The notes beneath the pieces are model-generated. The model was not told where the DNA came from. It did not search any database and was given only the letters and a program-made list of their open reading frames with translations. A DNA stretch of 64,000 nt from the NCBI GenBank assembly GCA_024280885.1, contig JAJRPF010000048.1, positions 496,001-560,000 on the forward strand, in the 5' to 3' direction. This document shows, one piece after another, positions 50,216 to 58,645 of the stretch. Made by a program: the position numbers and the translations under genes. Source of the DNA: Planctomycetota bacterium. Lineage in GTDB: Bacteria > Planctomycetota > JAJSAM01 > JAJVHW01. The number at the start of each line of letters is the position of its first letter. Position 1 is the stretch's first letter.

Positions 50216-51583
50216 GTGTCGGAAGACCTGACCCAAGTGGCCAAGACCCGGACCGATAAGTTCATGGAGGGCGTGATCTGGCGCAATCCCGGGCAGCCAG
50301 AGTTCCACCAGGCGGTACACGAGGTCGTCGAATGGCTCATGCCCTTCATCCTCGCGAACCCGCGCTATCAGGAGAGCAAGCTCTTGGAGCGGCTCACCGA
50401 GCCCGATCGCGTCGTCTCGTTCCGCGTCACGTGGGAAGACGACGCGGGACAAGTCCACGTGAACCGCGCGTGGCGCGTACAGATGAACAACGCGATCGGC
50501 GCCTACAAGGGCGGGCTGCGCTTCCACCCATCGGTCACCGAGGGCACGCTGAAGTTCCTCGCGTTCGAGCAAGTCTTCAAGAACGCGCTCACCACCCTGC
50601 CCATGGGCGGTGGCAAGGGCGGCTCCAACTTCAACCCTAAGGGGCGCAGCGATCGCGAGGTCATGCGCTTCTGTCAGGCTTTCATGACGGGTCTCTATCG
50701 CTTCATCGGCGCCAACGTCGATGTACCCGCGGGTGATATCGGTGTCGGCGGCCGCGAGGTGAGCTATCTCTTCGGCCAGTACCGTCGCCTCACGAATCAG
50801 TTCGAGGGCATGATCACAGGCAAGGGCCTCTCGTTCGGCGGCAGCCCCATCCGGACCGAGGCGACGGGCTACGGCACCGTCTACTTCGTCCAGAACATGC
50901 TCGCGGAGCGCGACATCGGTGTCGAGGGCCGTACCGCCATCGTCTCGGGTTCGGGTAACGTCGCGATCTACTGCGTCGAGAAGCTCCTGCACCTCGGAGC
51001 GAAGGTGCTCACTGTTTCCGACAGCGGCGGCTACGTGCGCGTGAAGGACGGCTTCACCGAGGAGCATCTCGCCTATCTCAAGGAGCTGAAAGAGGCGCGC
51101 CGGGGGCGCTTGACCGAGATGGCGGAGAAGTTCTCGGACGTCGAGCACTTTGCCGGGCAGAAGCCCTGGGGCGAGACGGCGGAACTCGTGTTCCCGTGCG
51201 CAACGCAGAACGAACTCGATGGCGCTGCTGCGTGCCAACTCGTCGAGAACGGTGCGATCGCCGTCGCCGAGGGCGCGAACATGCCGACCGATCTCGACGG
51301 CATCAAGTGCTTCCTTGACTCCAAGGTCATGTACGGCCCGGGCAAGGCCGCCAACGCCGGCGGAGTGGCCGTTTCTGGTCTCGAACAGACGCAGAATGCG
51401 CAACGCATGAGCTGGTCGCGCGAAGAGGTCGACAAGACGCTGCGTGACATCATGGCCAAGATCCATACGCAGTGCGTGACGTACGGTCACGACGGGAACG
51501 GTTACGTCAACTACGTGAAGGGCGCCAACGTCGGCGGGTTCGTGAAGGTGGCCGACGCTGTCCTCGCCTGTGGCCTGATGTAG
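50216..51583 (+). CDS. gdhA: Glutamate dehydrogenase, NADP-type
   Basis: A 455-residue hexameric-type glutamate dehydrogenase that interconverts 2-oxoglutarate plus ammonia and glutamate. PMGGGKGGSNFNPKGRSDRE holds the substrate and catalytic lysines, VPAGDIGVGGRE the catalytic Asp, and GSGNVAIYC the Rossmann loop. Length and N-terminus match the 450-residue NADP-dependent class of E. coli. GTG start with AAGGAGA. Likely a single gene. Confidence 0.97.
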   Translation: MSEDLTQVAKTRTDKFMEGVIWRNPGQPEFHQAVHEVVEWLMPFILANPRYQESKLLERLTEPDRVVSFRVTWEDDAGQVHVNRAWRVQMNNAIGAYKGGLRFHPSVTEGTLKFLAFEQVFKNALTTLPMGGGKGGSNFNPKGRSDREVMRFCQAFMTGLYRFIGANVDVPAGDIGVGGREVSYLFGQYRRLTNQFEGMITGKGLSFGGSPIRTEATGYGTVYFVQNMLAERDIGVEGRTAIVSGSGNVAIYCVEKLLHLGAKVLTVSDSGGYVRVKDGFTEEHLAYLKELKEARRGRLTEMAEKFSDVEHFAGQKPWGETAELVFPCATQNELDGAAACQLVENGAIAVAEGANMPTDLDGIKCFLDSKVMYGPGKAANAGGVAVSGLEQTQNAQRMSWSREEVDKTLRDIMAKIHTQCVTYGHDGNGYVNYVKGANVGGFVKVADAVLACGLM

Positions 51584-51653
51584 GCACACGGAGAAACAGG
51601 CTGTCCACAAGGGGCGGTTCGGCGCGTAGTCTCTGTGACGGAAACCCGTCCAG

Positions 51654-52769
51654 ATGCGCCGAGCCGCCCTCTTTCTGTCTGCCTTGCTCCTCCTCGTGAT
51701 CCCGATCGCGGCGGCGGAAGGCGTGATGCGTGCCCGTTCGCTCTCCGCGCAGCGCCTGACACCGAAGCTCTTCGACGCGCGCTGGGCACTGCCGCGACTC
51801 CGCGTCCCGGCGCGCCAACGCAAGGCGCCTGCGCGCGTCGATCTACTGCGCGAGATGAAGTCGTTGGCGACGCGCAAGTTCCCCCTACAGAAGGGGGAGC
51901 GCGGCATGTGGTGGACGCGAACGTTCGGCGACGTCATTCGCGGATTGCGGCAGGCGAAGGGGAATCCGAAGCGTCGCGCGCGCATGCTCGACATCCTTCG
52001 CAAGCGGCGTCCTTCCGTCTGGAAGCGTGTCGGCGCGTACCTTCCGCAGCTTGTGAACGACGATCGCCTGTACTCCGCGTCGTGGGACCCCGACGACGAC
52101 GAAGACGATGACGGGCTGCTACTTGTCGAGCCGTTCGATCGCGCGACAGCGGATCAGGCGCCGTGGAACGCGCTCGGCGGGACGAGCGATGTGCACCAAC
52201 TCGCCACGCTGATCTACGCCGACCTCGAGGCCATCAAGGCGGCCGAGAACGACTTCGCCGCCTACATGGGACAGGTGGGCTCGGACTACGAGGAGGTCTG
52301 GGGTATCCGTGACTCATTCGTCCGCGGAAAGGACGAACTCGGTCGCCCGTTCACAGTGGTCCGCATGTGGTTCGTGACCGATCTCGCGTTCCCCTACAGC
52401 TCGTGTTCCAGCGACGTCAGGATACGTACGACGCTCGACGAGGATGGTCACCTGTGTACGGATATGTACGGGCGGGGAGACGATTTCTACTGGATCGGCG
52501 GCCAGGACGTGGCGATCCCGATCTACGCGTCCGATGGTGACTTTGTCGCCTCGCTGGTCGTGCGCGCGTACGGCTTCGACATCCGCAGCGTGCCCGATGG
52601 CGACGGTGCGCGGACCGGTGTCATCCGGGGCTCGCTCGGCAATACTCGCCTGCGCGCGGAGCGTCACTACCGCGAGTCGGGCGGCGTGCCGCGCACGCTC
52701 GAAGGGAAGATCCCGACGTTCGTCGTGCGCGGTGTCGGTCCCGGTCCAGAGCACCGCGACGACGATTGA
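51654..52769 (+). CDS. Secreted protein of unknown function
   Basis: A 371-residue protein with a signal peptide (MRRAALFLSALLLLVIPIAA). The N-terminal half is basic and helical; the C-terminal half has strands with acidic patches (DPDDDEDDDGLL) and a pair of Cys. No known domain. Convergent with the TonB gene, with the perfect inverted repeat just after its stop. Confidence 0.7.
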   Translation: MRRAALFLSALLLLVIPIAAAEGVMRARSLSAQRLTPKLFDARWALPRLRVPARQRKAPARVDLLREMKSLATRKFPLQKGERGMWWTRTFGDVIRGLRQAKGNPKRRARMLDILRKRRPSVWKRVGAYLPQLVNDDRLYSASWDPDDDEDDDGLLLVEPFDRATADQAPWNALGGTSDVHQLATLIYADLEAIKAAENDFAAYMGQVGSDYEEVWGIRDSFVRGKDELGRPFTVVRMWFVTDLAFPYSSCSSDVRIRTTLDEDGHLCTDMYGRGDDFYWIGGQDVAIPIYASDGDFVASLVVRAYGFDIRSVPDGDGARTGVIRGSLGNTRLRAERHYRESGGVPRTLEGKIPTFVVRGVGPGPEHRDDD

Positions 52770-52772
52770 TGC

Positions 52773-52872
52773 GATACGGAGCCAGGACAGATTCGGCAGA
52801 GTTCGGAGCATGGGCATCGACACAGCGAATGCCAACATCCGAACTCTGCCGAATCTGTCCTGGCTCCGTATC
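52773..52872. repeat. Perfect 35-bp inverted repeat between convergent genes
   Basis: Arms at 52773-52807 and 52838-52872 are exact reverse complements, 35 bases each, beginning GATACGGAGCCAGGACAG. The 30-base spacer carries GGCAT/ATGCC, which can extend the structure. It follows the gene ending at 52769 by three bases and ends 17 bases before the tonB stop. Too long and perfect for an ordinary terminator; REP- or RAYT-related palindromes are an alternative. Confidence 0.95.
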
Positions 52873-52889
52873 GGGGCTCCGTTCCGCCG

Positions 52890-53675
52890 TCAGTCCGTCA
52901 GCTTGAAGCGGATCGGCGGTAGGTCAAGCGTCGAACGCACGGTCTGTCCACGCACCTCGGCGGCACGGAACGTCCAGTCTTCGACGGCGGCGATCGCTGC
53001 CCGGTCGAGGATGGAAAAGCCAGACGTCTTCACGACCTCGATCGTTCCGATGGTGCCATCGGCCTCGACAACGACCCGCAGTTCCACTGCGCCTTCGATC
53101 CCGCGCCGCCGCGCGCTGCGTGGGTAGCGCGGCGCGATGTGCGCCACGATCATCGCGGGGCGTGACGGTCGCAACGGTGGCGGCGCCGCGCGCTTGGCCG
53201 TGCCCGTTTCGGAGCCAGGGGGCGGGCGTGTCTGCGTACGCGGGGCGTCGGGCTCGCCGGGTGTCTCCTGACCGCCCGTGTGCCGCGCGGGCCGGAAGCG
53301 TCCGGTTGCATCACGCGGATCCGCCCCGGCGATGATCTCGCGCACGCGCTCGCTCGTGTCCGGGTCCAGTTCGACTTCCCAGTTGGAGGGTCGCGACGCC
53401 TCCGGCAGCACGTCCCGTGGCGTGACCTCGTCTTCGACGCGGGCCGGCGGGACGTACTTCGGCGGGGGAGGCGGCGGCATCGTCTCGAGGGATGGCGCCA
53501 CGGCGACGTCCACCGCTGTCACGGCGACCGGTTTCGGCTTCGCGGCGTGGTAGAACGGCAGCGCGATCGCGAGCGCGGCGACATGCATGCACAGCGACCA
53601 GACGAGCGGCGAAGCTCGGCGTGCGCGCCGCACTCGAGGGCGTGGGTGGTCAGAAGGTGATGTCGAGACTGGCAA
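52890..53675 (-). CDS. TonB-family energy transducer
   Basis: A 261-residue TonB-like protein: short cytoplasmic basic N-terminus, membrane anchor (about 28-44), Pro-rich periplasmic spacer (PPPPPPKYVPP) and the TonB C-terminal domain with YPRSARRRGIEGAVELRVVV and SILDRAAIAAVEDWTFRAA. It passes proton-motive energy from ExbBD to outer-membrane receptors. The TTG start at 53675 overlaps the receptor gene; GTG 53633 is an alternative after the receptor stop. ExbB/ExbD are not in the window. Confidence 0.88.
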   Translation of the reverse strand: MPVSTSPSDHPRPRVRRARRASPLVWSLCMHVAALAIALPFYHAAKPKPVAVTAVDVAVAPSLETMPPPPPPKYVPPARVEDEVTPRDVLPEASRPSNWEVELDPDTSERVREIIAGADPRDATGRFRPARHTGGQETPGEPDAPRTQTRPPPGSETGTAKRAAPPPLRPSRPAMIVAHIAPRYPRSARRRGIEGAVELRVVVEADGTIGTIEVVKTSGFSILDRAAIAAVEDWTFRAAEVRGQTVRSTLDLPPIRFKLTD

Positions 53676-55920
53676 CGAAGTTCCTGCCCGGGCCGTCCAT
53701 GCGACTGTGCGCTGCCCGGTATCGCGTGTCGAATAGGTTCTCGATCCCGATGCGCAAGCGCACGTTTTCGGTCAGGTCGATCCCCGCGTGGAGGTGGAAG
53801 AGCGTGAAGCCGGGCGTTCCGCCCCCGTTGCGTAGCAGGGGTGACGTGCCGTCCTGCGGATCACTGCGCCAGGCCAAATCGCCCTCGACGCGGTCACTCG
53901 GAATGTCGTCGAAAGCGTCGACCATGTCGATGGTCAACTCGCCGAAGAGGTTGCGGCGCGGGTGACTGAGATCGTCGAAGCGCACGCCGAGGAGGGCCCG
54001 TGTCGGTTGCGTATGGCGCATCGGCTCGCGTATCGGGTGCTCCTTCGTGGCATCGACCTTGCCCTCGTTCCATGCGAAGCTACCCCAGAGTGACCACTCC
54101 CGGGGGATGTCCTCCCAGAGTGCGCTCGGCTGGAGCGTCGCGTTCAACTCGATCCCCTTGACCCACGCGTCACCGCCCTCGACCTGCTTCACGTAGCCCT
54201 CGTTGGCGTCGCGGACACCGTTGCCGTTGAAATCGAACCAGGTGGCGCCCTTGTAGGTTGCGCTGCGCAGGTCGCCCTGCCAGTTCGAGATGTCGGAGTA
54301 GTAGAACGAGGCGTTGTAGCTCCAACCCGCGGAACGCCCCTTCACGCCGATCTCGTAGTTATCCGACGTCGTCTCGTCGAGGAGTTTGCCAGGGATGAGT
54401 ACGCCGTCGCCGAGTTGGCGCACGCCAAAGTTGGGGGCGTTCTGCCGGAAGCCCCGCGCCCAGTTGCTCCAGACGTGGAGCTCGTCGGTTGCGCGATACA
54501 CCGCGCCGAGCCCGCCTGTCCACGCGTCGGTCGAATCGCTGATCTCATCGTCTTCTGCGCGCCCGACCGGCGGGCGATACGCGCGATCGACGCGCGTCTC
54601 GAAGTCCATATAGTCGTAGCGGGCGGAACCGGTCACGCTGAAGCGGTCGTTGATCCGCCACTCGTCCTGCACGAAGACCCCGTAGTCCCACCAATCCGAG
54701 AGCGGCGCATCGCGTCGCTTCGGGCGCGGACGCGTGAACGTGAACTGCTCGTCGTCGGGACTGTCGCCCTCGTCGTTCTCGATCTGGAAACCCGTGGTCA
54801 GGATGTGACCACCGCCGAGTTCGCGCGTGCCGGTCACACCACCTTGCCACGTCTCGGTCGTCGCCTCACCGCGACTGTTCGTGTCGAAGAAGCGGCGCGA
54901 GTCGCGCTTCTTCTGCCAGTAGAGATTGGCGTCGAGCGTGTCGAAGAAGTCGTTGCCTGCGGTATCGGCGTAGAAGAGAGCGATTGCCTCGCGGTCGTTC
55001 GTATTGTCCTGCGTCGGTCGGTAGTAGCGCTTCGTCTTCGTGCGGTGGACGTCTTGCACGGTGAGCCGCATCGTCCTGGACGGGTCGATGCGGAACTCGC
55101 CGGAGAAGTCCCAGTTCTGCTCGGCTCCGTCGCTAGGCGTGAGCTTGCCGAGATTGCCGCCGCCCCGGATGTCGTCGAAGTCGCGCGCCGATCCGCCGAG
55201 AAGCCAGCGAAGTCGCGGTGTCGCACCGAAACTCTCGACGCGTACGCCACCTGCGTTCGCCACAGACTGAACGGTCCCCTTCACGCGCCACCCGTTGCGC
55301 ACGCCCTCTTCCGTGAACTCGAACGGGCTGGAGCGCGTGATGACGTTGATGACCGCGCCGAGAGCATTCGACCCGTAGAGCGCCGAGCCGGGGCCGCGAA
55401 TGACCTCGATGCGCTCGATCATCTCGGGATCGAGTTTGCCGAACATGTCGTCCGCGCCGAAACCGCCCTCGCCCCAGAGCGTGGAGAGCGTGTTGCCATC
55501 GACGAGAGTCAATAGGTTGAAGCCGGCGAACCCACGGATGATCGGATCCACCGTCGTCGATGCGCGCTCGTCGTACCAGACTCCGGCGTCCCGCGCGCTC
55601 AGCGCGCGCAACGCGACGAACGAACCGGATTGCGCGATCTGGTCGCGCGTGATTACGGTGACGGAGCGTGGAAGATCGAACGTGTCGCGGCGCGAGCGCG
55701 TCGCCGTCACCATGATCTCGCCTGGCGCCACGAACGGCGCGAGCGCCTCCGTTGCCGCTTCGAGTTCGCCGACGACGGTGTCGGTCGTGACGGGATCCGG
55801 CAACGGCACGGTGTCCTGGGCGAGTGCGGGCGCCGCGAGGATGACGCTCGCGCACACGCACCGGATGACGTGGCGTCTCGTCTCCTGTTCGCTGCGCTTC
55901 GTTGACAGACGTGTCGTCAT
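53650..55920 (-). CDS. TonB-dependent outer-membrane receptor
   Basis: A 756-residue receptor. After a signal peptide it has a TonB-box-like start and the plug domain (TATRSRRDTFDLPRSVTVIT, RGFAGFNLLTLVDG, IEVIRGPGSALYGSNALG), then a 22-strand beta barrel ending in the aromatic terminus NFVASLDITF. CirA/FepA- or BtuB-like in layout; substrate unknown. GGAGG precedes ATG 55920. The TonB gene follows with a short overlap, so they form an uptake unit. The long 5' region carries nested inverted repeats. Confidence 0.93.
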   Translation of the reverse strand: MTTRLSTKRSEQETRRHVIRCVCASVILAAPALAQDTVPLPDPVTTDTVVGELEAATEALAPFVAPGEIMVTATRSRRDTFDLPRSVTVITRDQIAQSGSFVALRALSARDAGVWYDERASTTVDPIIRGFAGFNLLTLVDGNTLSTLWGEGGFGADDMFGKLDPEMIERIEVIRGPGSALYGSNALGAVINVITRSSPFEFTEEGVRNGWRVKGTVQSVANAGGVRVESFGATPRLRWLLGGSARDFDDIRGGGNLGKLTPSDGAEQNWDFSGEFRIDPSRTMRLTVQDVHRTKTKRYYRPTQDNTNDREAIALFYADTAGNDFFDTLDANLYWQKKRDSRRFFDTNSRGEATTETWQGGVTGTRELGGGHILTTGFQIENDEGDSPDDEQFTFTRPRPKRRDAPLSDWWDYGVFVQDEWRINDRFSVTGSARYDYMDFETRVDRAYRPPVGRAEDDEISDSTDAWTGGLGAVYRATDELHVWSNWARGFRQNAPNFGVRQLGDGVLIPGKLLDETTSDNYEIGVKGRSAGWSYNASFYYSDISNWQGDLRSATYKGATWFDFNGNGVRDANEGYVKQVEGGDAWVKGIELNATLQPSALWEDIPREWSLWGSFAWNEGKVDATKEHPIREPMRHTQPTRALLGVRFDDLSHPRRNLFGELTIDMVDAFDDIPSDRVEGDLAWRSDPQDGTSPLLRNGGGTPGFTLFHLHAGIDLTENVRLRIGIENLFDTRYRAAHSRMDGPGRNFVASLDITF

Positions 55921-55965
55921 CGTGGTCCTCCGCTGAGACGGTCCTGCGTTCTCGTCTCCGAGGGC

Positions 55966-56049
55966 GCAGAGACCGTGCCGGAGCGTCTTGCCGAGTTCGT
56001 GTCTCGTCACGGATACAGATGTCGTGCCACCCGTGACGCCGGTCTCTGC
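55966..56049. promoter_or_regulatory. Nested inverted repeats in the receptor/tryptophanase divergent region
   Basis: GCAGAGACCG (55966-55975) is the exact reverse complement of 56040-56049, and inside it CGTCACGG (56005-56012) pairs with CCGTGACG (56031-56038). The 84-base module could fold as an RNA in either direction: about 46 bases before the receptor ATG or 170 bases before tryptophanase. It lacks the B12-box expected of a cobalamin riboswitch. Further GAGACG/CGTCTC arms near 55934-55957 lie next to the receptor's ribosome site. Confidence 0.5.
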
Positions 56050-56218
56050 CCGCGGGGGCGGAGCGTTTCCGACGTGGGTAACGCTGCGGCACGCATCGGC
56101 CCGGCGTCGGCATGCGTGCGCGTCTGCAGCGAAGCGCGGGCGGAAGAGGCGTCGCCGGAGAGAAGTACTCGTGACCGGGGTCACACGCGCGCGGACGGGC
56201 TACGAGTACCGTCCTGTC

Positions 56219-57625
56219 ATGGGCGTTATCTTCGAACCATTCAAGATCAAGACAGTCGAGGCCATCCCGTTCACCACGGAGGAGCAGCGTCGGATGCTGC
56301 TTCGCGAGGCGTCGTACAACCTCTTTCTGCTTCCGTCGGCGACGATCACGTTCGACTTCCTGACGGACTCGGGAACGTCGGCCATGAGCGATCAGCAATG
56401 GGCAGCGATGATGCGTGCCGACGAGAGTTACGCCGGCTCGAGCTCGTACTGGCGCTTCGAGAAGGTCGTTCGGGAACTGACCGGCTATCGGCACATCATC
56501 CCGACACACCAGGGACGCGCGGCCGAGCGCATCCTCTTCTCGTGCGCTCTCGAGAGCGGCCAGCACATCCCCAACAACAACCACTTCGATACGACGCGCG
56601 CGAACATCGAGTACCAGGGCGGGATTGGCGACGATCTGGTCGTCACCGAGAATCACGACCCGCAGTCGGACTTCCCGTTCAAGGGCAACATCGACTTGCG
56701 GCGACTCGAGAACTACCTCGAAGAGAATGCTGGCAACGTTGCGCTCGGCATGCTGACGATCACCAATAACACCGGAGGCGGCCAGCCGGCGTCACTTGCG
56801 AATATCCGCGGTGCGTCCGCGCTCTATCGCAAGCACGGGGTGCCCTTCTTCCTCGACGCATGCCGCTTCGCCGAGAACGCATTCATGATCCAGCAACGCG
56901 AGGCGGGGCAGTCCGACCGCAGCGTGCGGGAGATCGCCCAGGAGGTCTTCTCGCTGGCCGACGGCTGCACCATGAGCGGCAAGAAAGACGGCATCGTGAA
57001 CATGGGGGGCTTCCTGGCCGTCAACGATGCCGACCTCGCGACCGACGCCCGCAATCTACTGATCTTGACTGAGGGTTTTCCGACCTACGGTGGGCAGGCG
57101 GCGCGCGACCTCGAAGCGTTCGCGGTAGGACTCGACGAGGTCCTGGACCAGCGCTACCTCGAATACCGCATGGCGAGCACGAAGTACCTGAAGGACGGGC
57201 TCAATCGCATCGGCATTCCGACGATGCAGCCCGCTGGTGGTCACGCTGTGTACATCGACGCGCGTGCGTTCTTGCCTCACGTTCCGGCGCGCGAGTTCCC
57301 GGGGCAGTCCCTGGCCGTCGCGCTCTACCTCGAAGGCGGCATCCGGACGTGTGAGATCGGCAGCGTGATGTTCGGCAAGCCGACCGCCGACGGTGGGTTC
57401 GACGCGGCCGATCTCGAACTCGTGCGGATCGCCATCCCGCGTCGCCGCTACACGCAGAGTCACATCGACTACGTCCTGGAGAACTGTGAGCGGATCGTGG
57501 CGAAGAAGGACCTTATCGGCGGCATGGAGATGGTCGAACGCCCTCCCTTCCTGCCGCACTTCAGAGCGAAGTTCGCACCGATCGACAGCTGGGTCGCGGC
57601 GCACGGCGAAGCTGCCCCGGACTAA
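56219..57625 (+). CDS. tnaA: Tryptophanase (beta-eliminating PLP lyase)
   Basis: A 468-residue lyase of the tryptophanase/tyrosine phenol-lyase family. The PLP lysine is in TMSGKKDGIVNMGG (K256). Two positions speak for tryptophanase: D124 in HFDTTR, where tyrosine phenol-lyase has Thr, and Ile in place of the phenol-lyase Arg-bearing MERG, here GGIRTCEIGS. It would split Trp to indole, pyruvate and ammonia. ATG 56219 fits the family start. No tnaC-like leader was seen. Confidence 0.85.
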   Translation: MGVIFEPFKIKTVEAIPFTTEEQRRMLLREASYNLFLLPSATITFDFLTDSGTSAMSDQQWAAMMRADESYAGSSSYWRFEKVVRELTGYRHIIPTHQGRAAERILFSCALESGQHIPNNNHFDTTRANIEYQGGIGDDLVVTENHDPQSDFPFKGNIDLRRLENYLEENAGNVALGMLTITNNTGGGQPASLANIRGASALYRKHGVPFFLDACRFAENAFMIQQREAGQSDRSVREIAQEVFSLADGCTMSGKKDGIVNMGGFLAVNDADLATDARNLLILTEGFPTYGGQAARDLEAFAVGLDEVLDQRYLEYRMASTKYLKDGLNRIGIPTMQPAGGHAVYIDARAFLPHVPAREFPGQSLAVALYLEGGIRTCEIGSVMFGKPTADGGFDAADLELVRIAIPRRRYTQSHIDYVLENCERIVAKKDLIGGMEMVERPPFLPHFRAKFAPIDSWVAAHGEAAPD

Positions 57626-57664
57626 TCCTCTGTCCGCCTACCGGCAGCGGCGAACCTCGCGCCC

Positions 57665-58582
57665 ATGGAAGGCAGCGCGCACATCTTGAACGACGCTCCG
57701 CTCGTGCTCGCGATGGCGGGCAACGAGCGGCTTGCGTCTGCGCTGGCCGCAGCGCTCGACGGAGCCGTCGCCGACTGTCTCATTCGTCGCTTTCCGGACG
57801 GCGAGACGTTCATCCGCATCGACTCGCCCATCGAGGGGCGCCCGCTCGTCCTCGTCTGCACGCTCGACCACGCCGACGACAAGCTCGTGCCGCTCCTGCT
57901 CGCAGCCGCGACCGCGCGCGATCTGGGCGCCGCGTCGATCACGCTCGTCGCTCCTTATCTGGGCTACATGCGGCAGGACGTGCGCTTCCAGCCCGGCGAG
58001 GGCGTGACGTCACTCTACGTCGGGCAGTTGCTCTCCTCCGCGGTCGATGCGCTCGTCACGATCGACCCGCATCTGCACCGCCACGACGCGCTCGGCGAGG
58101 TCTATTCGGTCCCGCACGTGACCGCTTCGGCAGCTCCCGCGATCGGCGTGTGGGTACGCGCGAATGTCGAGCGTCCATTTCTCGTCGGGCCCGACGCCGA
58201 GAGCGAGCAATGGGTGCGTGCGGCCGCTGGCGGCGACCTGCCGTACGTGATCTTCACGAAGACGCGCAGCGGTGATCATGACGTCGCGATCGATGCGCCG
58301 GATCTGGCGCAATTCGCCGGGCGCACGCCGGTGCTCGTTGACGACGTGCTCTCTACCGGACGCACGATGATCGGCGCTGCCGAGATCCTCATGGCCGCCG
58401 GCTTCGACGCTCCCATCTGCGCAGCCGTCCATGGAGTCTTCAGTGGTGACGCCGCCGATGCATTGGCCGCCGCCGGTCTCCCGCACGTGGTGACATGCGA
58501 CACCATCGCGCATCCGACCAACGCCATCGACACGACATCGATCCTCGTCGACGCGATCCGCAAACTCGCGTCCGACGACTGA
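57665..58582 (+). CDS. prs: Ribose-phosphate pyrophosphokinase
   Basis: A 305-residue PRPP synthetase. The flexible-loop and ATP motif is PYLGYMRQDVRFQPGE, and the PRPP loop is VLVDDVLSTGRTM at 223-235. It is divergent from the common bacterial Prs (for example FPDGE kept, C-terminus reshaped) and nearer to the archaeal-type or secondary enzymes, so it may be a pathway-specific copy. 39 bp after tryptophanase on the same strand. Confidence 0.88.
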   Translation: MEGSAHILNDAPLVLAMAGNERLASALAAALDGAVADCLIRRFPDGETFIRIDSPIEGRPLVLVCTLDHADDKLVPLLLAAATARDLGAASITLVAPYLGYMRQDVRFQPGEGVTSLYVGQLLSSAVDALVTIDPHLHRHDALGEVYSVPHVTASAAPAIGVWVRANVERPFLVGPDAESEQWVRAAAGGDLPYVIFTKTRSGDHDVAIDAPDLAQFAGRTPVLVDDVLSTGRTMIGAAEILMAAGFDAPICAAVHGVFSGDAADALAAAGLPHVVTCDTIAHPTNAIDTTSILVDAIRKLASDD

Positions 58583-58586
58583 TCTG

Positions 58587-58640
58587 CCAGACGCCAGACG
58601 CCAGACGCCGGATGTCAGGCGCCGGATGTCAGGCGCCGGA
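58587..58640. repeat. Short tandem repeats between convergent genes
   Basis: CCAGACG occurs three times in a row (58587-58607), then CCGGA, then TGTCAGGCGCCGGA twice (58613-58640). The stretch follows the prs stop and abuts the end of the opposing SBBP gene. Slippage product; possible weak hairpins through GGCGCC. Confidence 0.9.
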
Positions 58641-58645
58641 GCGAA

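Noticed and set aside
55921..56218. Cobalamin riboswitch before the TonB-dependent receptor
   Set aside because: I could not find the B12-box (GCCACTG) or the conserved core spacing; left as an unclassified element.
56219..57625. Tyrosine phenol-lyase
   Set aside because: The local PLP motif (SGKKDGIVNMGG) looks phenol-lyase-like, but the Thr and Arg that define phenol binding are Asp and Ile here, as in tryptophanase.
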